DNA of 10,768 nt from Pseudomonadota bacterium. GTDB lineage: Bacteria; Pseudomonadota; Alphaproteobacteria; Caulobacterales; Caulobacteraceae. Position numbers and translations under genes: made by a program. Numbering within the stretch: the stretch's first letter is position 1; each line of letters starts with the position of its first letter. The stretch is taken from assembly GCA_023433655.1 (NCBI GenBank), contig JAEYUE010000189.1, positions 1 through 10,768 of the forward strand. Reading direction: 5' to 3'. Below are positions 7,383 to 10,768 of this stretch, piece after piece. The notes under the pieces are model-generated. The model was not told the origin of the DNA, did not search any database, and was given only the letters and a program-made list of their open reading frames with translations.

Positions 7383-7787
7383 TCAGGAATCCTGGCCGGC
7401 GGGCAGGTGAGGGTCTGGGCGCGCGACCTTGGTCGCCGGCCGCGGGGTCGCGAGCCTTGTAAGCGCCGATTTCACATCGTCAAGCAAACGGTCCCAGGGA
7501 CGGTCCGCCGTGCCCATGCGGGCGATGAAGACATAGTCGCTGCCCGCCACCGCCAGGCCCGGCGCCAGCAGGCGGGCCGCTTCGCGCAGCCGACGCTTGG
7601 CCCGGTTGCGCACCACGGCGCCGCCGATCTTGCGGGTGGCGGTGAAGCCCAGACGCACGACGGGGTCGCCGTCGGCGCGATCGAGGCGCTGGATCACCAC
7701 GGCGCCGCGGGCCTCCGAAACGCCTTTCGCGGCCGCCAGGAACTGGGGCCGCGACTTCAGGCGTTCGATTTTGAACGGTTCGGCCAT
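7383..7787 (-). CDS. rnpA: Ribonuclease P protein component
   Basis: This 134-residue basic protein is the protein subunit of RNase P, which with the rnpB RNA removes 5' leaders from precursor tRNAs. The signature RNR motif lies in VVRNRAKRRLREAARL (58-73), preceded by the conserved LGFTATRKIGGA (47-57), and the N-terminal part FKIERLKSRPQFLAAA matches the family's substrate-contacting strand and helix. The last 25 residues are a proline-rich tail without family features. It follows rpmH after 25 bases, the near-universal bacterial order. The ATG at 7787 gives the normal N-terminus. rnpB is not in the window. Confidence 0.95.
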   Translation of the reverse strand: MAEPFKIERLKSRPQFLAAAKGVSEARGAVVIQRLDRADGDPVVRLGFTATRKIGGAVVRNRAKRRLREAARLLAPGLAVAGSDYVFIARMGTADRPWDRLLDDVKSALTRLATPRPATKVARPDPHLPAGQDS

Positions 7788-7812
7788 GCGCCTGCGCCAG
7801 GCGCCGGACGAC

Positions 7813-7947
7813 TTAGGCCGTCAGGCGCTTGCGGCCCTTGGCGCGACGGCGCGCGACGATCTTCTGTCCGTTCTTGGTGGCCATCCGCGAACGGAAGCCG
7901 TGACGGCGCTTGCGCACGAGTCGCGACGGCTGATAGGTCCGCTTCAC
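7813..7947 (-). CDS. rpmH: 50S ribosomal protein L34
   Basis: This 44-residue protein is L34, a very basic component of the large ribosomal subunit. It has the invariant start KRTYQPSRLVRKRRHGFRSR, followed by MATKNGQ and a polybasic tail ending KGRKRLTA. Translation starts at a GTG (7947), supported by GAGGAG about 7 bases upstream and by the fixed length of the family. A longer in-frame reading up to 8040 is possible on paper, but it would extend through the promoter and is rejected. The gene is the first of the minus-strand operon and sits under a near-consensus promoter. Confidence 0.97.
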   Translation of the reverse strand: MKRTYQPSRLVRKRRHGFRSRMATKNGQKIVARRRAKGRKRLTA

Positions 7948-8011
7948 GGTCGGCTCCTCGGGTTGAAATCGGTACGGGCGGCGGAAACGGGTCCGTCGCG
8001 GGAAGGGCGGG

Positions 8012-8040
8012 CGTATAAGCGGGGACGCCCGTGGTGTCAA
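8012..8040 (-). promoter_or_regulatory. Sigma-70 promoter of the rpmH operon
   Basis: Reading the minus strand, a perfect -35 hexamer TTGACA (8040-8035) is followed by TTATAC (8018-8013, 16-base spacer) or, read one base later, TATACG (8017-8012, 17-base spacer). Transcription would begin near 8005, leaving a leader of about 58 bases before the rpmH GTG. Such a close match to consensus fits a strongly expressed ribosomal protein gene. The -35 element lies only 24 bases from the start of the divergent VTT gene, so that gene's own promoter must overlap this one; I could not identify it with confidence. Confidence 0.8.
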
Positions 8041-8063
8041 CGCCGTGGGGCGTCAGCGGAGAG

Positions 8064-8789
8064 ATGATGCGCCGGGTGAAACGCTTCCTTCCCCTCATCG
8101 CCGTGGGATGCGTGGTCATCCTCATATTCGCCATGGGCTGGAACCGCTACCTGTCGCTCGACACCCTGCGCGAGCACGGCCAGACCTTTCGCGACTTCAC
8201 CGCCGCCAACTACGTCGTCAGCCTGCTGCTGCTGATGGTGATTTTCGCGGTCCTGACCGCCAGCGTGGTGCCGGGCGTCTTCTTCGTCACCATCACCGCC
8301 GGCTATCTGTTCGGGCCGTGGGTCGGGGGCGTGGCGACCTCGATCGCGGCCACGGCGGGGGCGCTGGCGGTCTATGGCGTGACGCGCACGGCCCTGGGCG
8401 ACGCCCTGCGGCGCAAGGCCGGACGCGACGCGGGGCTGATGCAGAAGGTCTGCGACGCCATCGACCGGGACACCTTCTGGTACGTCCTGGCCTCGCGCCT
8501 GGCGGTGGTCGTGCCGTTCCACATGATCAATGTCGCCGCCGGGCTGGTGGCGGTGCGACTGGGCCCCTACAGCCTGGCCACCGTCATCGGCCTGCTGCCG
8601 GCGCACACCATCTACTGCTGGATCGGGGCGCGGCTGAACGCCCTGCTGGCCGAGGATCCCAACCCCGACTTCCAGGCCCTGTTCGCCCGCTTCTGGGCCC
8701 CGATGACGGGGGTGTTCGTGCTGGCCGTGGTCCTGCCCTTCGCCATGAAGGGGCTGCAGGCGGCGCTGCGCCGGCGAGGCCGGGCATGA
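8064..8789 (+). CDS. TVP38/TMEM64 family membrane protein (VTT domain)
   Basis: This 241-residue inner-membrane protein has the VTT (SNARE-associated) domain shared with DedA and TMEM41B/VMP1 proteins, which in characterised members act in lipid movement or envelope upkeep. Membrane segments are predicted near residues 8-26, 49-68, 70-108 (two re-entrant or spanning pieces), 138-162, 166-188 and 211-231. Family stretches are visible: VPGVFFVTITAGYLFGPWVGG (from V69), then AGALAVYGVTR (98-108), and the second-half motif ASRLAVVVPFHMINVAAGL (143-161). The start is one of two adjacent ATG codons (8064 or 8067) directly after GGAGAG; an upstream GTG at 8031 lies within the rpmH promoter and is less likely. 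The stop overlaps a small downstream reading frame by ATGA. Substrate not known. Confidence 0.88.
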   Translation: MMRRVKRFLPLIAVGCVVILIFAMGWNRYLSLDTLREHGQTFRDFTAANYVVSLLLLMVIFAVLTASVVPGVFFVTITAGYLFGPWVGGVATSIAATAGALAVYGVTRTALGDALRRKAGRDAGLMQKVCDAIDRDTFWYVLASRLAVVVPFHMINVAAGLVAVRLGPYSLATVIGLLPAHTIYCWIGARLNALLAEDPNPDFQALFARFWAPMTGVFVLAVVLPFAMKGLQAALRRRGRA

Positions 8790-8833
8790 ACGAGGCAGCG
8801 AATGGCCCAAGCTTTGCGTTAGGGGAGGCATGA
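8786..8833 (+). other. 15-codon bridging reading frame between VTT protein and histidine kinase
   Basis: A short frame encoding MNEAANGPSFALGEA fills the gap between the two flanking genes exactly. Its ATG overlaps the VTT stop in ATGA (8786-8789), and its TGA overlaps the kinase start in a second ATGA (8830-8833). GAGG (8776-8779) lies 6 bases before its start. It uses AAT, TTT and TTA codons, unlike its GC-rich neighbours. It may carry ribosomes from one gene to the next through translational coupling, or it may be chance. The peptide resembles nothing I know. Confidence 0.3.
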
Positions 8834-10287
8834 GCGAGGCGCGGCCCCTGATCGGCGGAACCGGACGGCGCATCCTGCCGGCGGGCTGGCGCGACCGGCT
8901 GCGCTTCCACGCGCCCGACGCCCTGGCCTGGCGTCTCTTGCTGCTGACCTTCGCCTTCACCGCCGCGGTCGAGGTGATGATCGTCGCCCCCAGCGCCGCC
9001 AACTTCCATGAGCGCTGGCTGCTGGACCGGCTGCAGTCGGCCGAGCTGGCCTCGGTCGGGGTCGAGGCCCTGCCCTATTCGGCGGTCGAGGACGAGACGG
9101 CCGAGCAGCTGCTGGCCATCGGCGGGGTGCAGGCGGTGGTGGTCGGCGACCAGGGGGTGCGGCGGCTGCTGCTGCAGGCCCCCAACCTGCCGCGGACGCC
9201 GGAGCTGATCGATCTGCGGCGCGACCGGCCGGTGGCCCGGCTGCTGGACCCGTGGCGGACCCTGTTCGGCCACCCGGACCGGTCGATCCGCGTCCAGGCC
9301 CGGCCGCGCTACCGGTCGGGCGACTTCATCGAGGTCCTCGCCCCGGCCGAACCGCTCAAGGGCGAGCTGCGCACCTTCCTGCTCAACAGCCTGCTGATGT
9401 CGGTGCTGCTGTCGCTGGTCGCCGGGGGACTGCTCTACGGCGGCCTCGCCTTCCTGGTGCTGCAGCCGCTGCGCCGGGTGACGCGCTCGATCGAGCGTTT
9501 CGCCCTCGATCCGGACGCCGAGGGCGATCCACCCAGCGACCGCCAGGACGAGATCGGCCGGGTCGAGCGCGAACTGGCGCGGATGCAGGGCGAGGTGCGC
9601 CAGTCGCTGCGGTCGCGCGCCCGGCTGGTGGCGCTCGGCGAGGCGGTGGCCAAGATCAACCACGACCTGCGCAACATGCTGACCTCGGCCCAGATGGCGT
9701 CGGAACGGTTGGCCGACTCGCCCGACCCGCAGGTGGCCAAGGCCCTGCCGCGGCTGGAACGGGCGCTGGGGCGGGCCGCGGCCCTGTCGCGCAATGTGCT
9801 GGAGTACGGCCGCAGCGAGGAGCCGGCCCCGCAACGGGCCCGCTTCGCCCTCGGCCCGGCCGTCGCCATGGCTGCGGAGGACGCCGGGCTGTCGGACGAG
9901 GGCGTGAGGCTGATCCGGTCGATCCCGGCCCGGTTCACCGTGCACGCCGACCCGGACCAGCTGCACCGGGTGCTGGTCAACCTGATGCGCAACGCGCGCC
10001 AGGCCATCGAGGGCGACGCCGCCCGGGTGGGCCGAAAGGGCGTCGTCCGGGTCAGCGCCACGCACGAGGACGGCGCGGCGGTCCTCCGCATCGCCGACAA
10101 CGGGCCGGGCATTCCGCCCCGCCTGTCCGACCAGCTGTTCGAGCCCTTCGTCAGCGGCCGGACCTCCGACGGCACCGGCCTGGGTCTGACCATCTCGCGT
10201 GAACTGGCGGTCAGCCACGGCGGCGACCTGCGCCTTGTCGAGACCGGGCCCGAGGGGACGACCTTCGAGCTGCGGCTGCCCGACTGA
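8830..10287 (+). CDS. Two-pass membrane sensor histidine kinase
   Basis: This 485-residue protein is a two-component sensor kinase. Membrane segment 1 is about 33-53, an extracytoplasmic sensor region of about 130 residues follows (54-184), and membrane segment 2 is about 185-209. A HAMP linker (about 210-258) follows, then a dimerisation/phosphotransfer helix with phospho-acceptor H278 in KINHDLRNML. The catalytic ATPase domain shows an N box NLMRNARQAI (384-393), G1 DNGPGIPP (423-430), F box LFEPFVSGR (436-444) and G2 GTGLGLTIS (448-456). All residues needed for catalysis appear present. The H-box has methionine where most HisKA kinases have proline. The sensor domain is not recognised. AGGGGAGG lies directly upstream of the ATG at 8830, unusually close. 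No response regulator is adjacent, so its partner is unknown. Confidence 0.93.
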   Translation: MSEARPLIGGTGRRILPAGWRDRLRFHAPDALAWRLLLLTFAFTAAVEVMIVAPSAANFHERWLLDRLQSAELASVGVEALPYSAVEDETAEQLLAIGGVQAVVVGDQGVRRLLLQAPNLPRTPELIDLRRDRPVARLLDPWRTLFGHPDRSIRVQARPRYRSGDFIEVLAPAEPLKGELRTFLLNSLLMSVLLSLVAGGLLYGGLAFLVLQPLRRVTRSIERFALDPDAEGDPPSDRQDEIGRVERELARMQGEVRQSLRSRARLVALGEAVAKINHDLRNMLTSAQMASERLADSPDPQVAKALPRLERALGRAAALSRNVLEYGRSEEPAPQRARFALGPAVAMAAEDAGLSDEGVRLIRSIPARFTVHADPDQLHRVLVNLMRNARQAIEGDAARVGRKGVVRVSATHEDGAAVLRIADNGPGIPPRLSDQLFEPFVSGRTSDGTGLGLTISRELAVSHGGDLRLVETGPEGTTFELRLPD

Positions 10288-10337
10288 CGGCGCCAAATCG
10301 CGCGATCGGCGTTATCCGTCGTAGACCGCCGCGAAAC

Positions 10338-10360
10338 GGCCCAGCTTGCGAAGCCGGGCC
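10338..10360 (+). terminator. Probable intrinsic terminator after the histidine kinase gene
   Basis: Arms 10338-10347 and 10351-10360 form a GC-rich stem of ten pairs with one A/C mismatch, closed by a three-base loop, GCG. A short T run (TTT, 10361-10363) follows. It lies 51 bases after the kinase stop and 21 bases before the next start codon. The T tract is short, so termination may be partial. Alternatively it is a leader hairpin for the downstream gene. Confidence 0.5.
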
Positions 10361-10381
10361 TTTGACCGAAGGAGTTTCGAG

Positions 10382-10768
10382 ATGTTCCGACAGACCCTGA
10401 TCGCCGCCGCCGCCCTGACATTGGGGGCCGCCCCCGTGCTGGCCCAGAACGCGCCCGCCCCGGCCAATCCCGAGCCGGGCTCGGAGGCCTGGCTGCGCAT
10501 GCGGGGGGAGACGTACAGCCGCGCTCCGGATACCGAACAGAATCCGGCCGAAGTCGCCGCGACGGCCCGCCTGAACGCCGAGATCGCCGCCCGCAACGCC
10601 TCCGCCGAGGAGGCCGAGGCCGAGGCCGCGGCCTCGTTCGAACAGAGCAACGCCCGGTGGCGCGAGGAGACGGCGCGGCTCGAGACCGAACGGGCCCAGT
10701 GGGAGGCCAACGCCGCCGCCGCCAAGGCCGCCCAGGCCCAGTACGAGCGCGACCGCGCTGCGTGGGAG
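10382..10768 (+). CDS. Exported alanine-rich coiled-coil protein, N-terminal part
   Basis: The frame is open from an ATG at 10382 to the right edge (129 codons seen), with GGAG (10371-10374) 7 bases upstream. The first 21 residues form a clear Sec signal peptide: a basic start (MFRQ), a hydrophobic core (LIAAAALTLGAAPV) and a probable cleavage after VLA, before QN. A proline-rich spacer follows (residues 23-34). From about residue 55 the chain is a highly charged Ala/Glu/Arg sequence with heptad-like spacing and recurring Trp/Tyr residues (RWREE, QWEAN, QYERD, AWE), typical of a long periplasmic coiled coil. I do not recognise the family and the C-terminal part is missing, so no function is assigned. 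Confidence 0.85.
   Translation, partial: MFRQTLIAAAALTLGAAPVLAQNAPAPANPEPGSEAWLRMRGETYSRAPDTEQNPAEVAATARLNAEIAARNASAEEAEAEAAASFEQSNARWREETARLETERAQWEANAAAAKAAQAQYERDRAAWE

Noticed and set aside
7380..7391. Two GANTC sites (CcrM methylation motif in Caulobacterales) 12 bases end to end at the rnpA-yidC junction
   Set aside because: GANTC is expected roughly every few hundred bases at this composition, and the sites are in coding sequence away from any visible promoter.
4889..7462. An 857-codon plus-strand open frame opposite yidC and engB
   Set aside because: It is antisense to two genes with intact family motifs, its translation is low-complexity and rich in Gly/Arg/His/Gln, and it matches no fold. 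Long antisense frames are expected at about 70% GC.
7813..8040. A 75-residue version of L34
   Set aside because: L34 is about 44 residues in most bacteria, the GTG at 7947 has a good ribosome site, and the extension would be encoded through the promoter and leader.
8584..10296. A 570-codon minus-strand open frame opposite the histidine kinase
   Set aside because: It is a compositional shadow of the kinase gene, whose own motifs are all present in the plus frame.
10297..10306. The perfect 10-base palindrome ATCGCGCGAT after the kinase stop
   Set aside because: It is short, there is no T tract after it, and such GC palindromes are frequent by chance in GC-rich DNA.

Overview
The window is a gene-dense, roughly 70% GC stretch of bacterial chromosome with no mobile elements, CRISPR arrays, tRNA or rRNA genes. 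Protein sequences and gene order point to an alphaproteobacterium, most likely Caulobacterales (Brevundimonas/Caulobacter/Phenylobacterium-like). This is inferred from recognised protein similarity and base composition, not from a search. Every gap between genes is shorter than 150 bases.

Region 1 (1-1436, mostly minus strand) is the start of a branched-chain 2-oxoacid dehydrogenase operon. The first 17 codons of the E1 beta gene run off the left edge, preceded by a complete E1 alpha gene (bkdA1). A 145-base divergent control region with palindromes separates it from region 2.

Region 2 (1437-3940, plus strand) holds an Lrp/AsnC regulator placed like BkdR of Pseudomonas putida, then a pirin with all four metal ligands, then a YhbW-type luciferase-like monooxygenase. 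Spacing of 33 and 53 bases suggests co-transcription.

Region 3 (7947 down to 3937, minus strand) is the conserved ribosome and membrane biogenesis operon rpmH-rnpA-yidC-engB, followed by an epoxide-hydrolase-type alpha/beta hydrolase. A near-consensus sigma-70 promoter (8012-8040) precedes rpmH. yidC and engB abut in the same frame with no gap. The hydrolase ends in a 4-base tail-to-tail overlap with the monooxygenase gene.

Region 4 (8064-10768, plus strand) holds a TVP38/TMEM64 (VTT) membrane protein and a two-pass sensor histidine kinase without a visible response regulator. Between them lies a 15-codon reading frame that overlaps both by ATGA. After a terminator-like hairpin comes the start of an exported, alanine-rich coiled-coil protein cut by the right edge.

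Most of this is ordinary core genome. I see no clear undescribed system. The points most worth a second look are the pirin beside a dehydrogenase E1 operon, the bridging micro-ORF in front of the kinase, the palindromic bkd/Lrp control region, and the kinase itself with its unrecognised sensor domain and unusual H-box.
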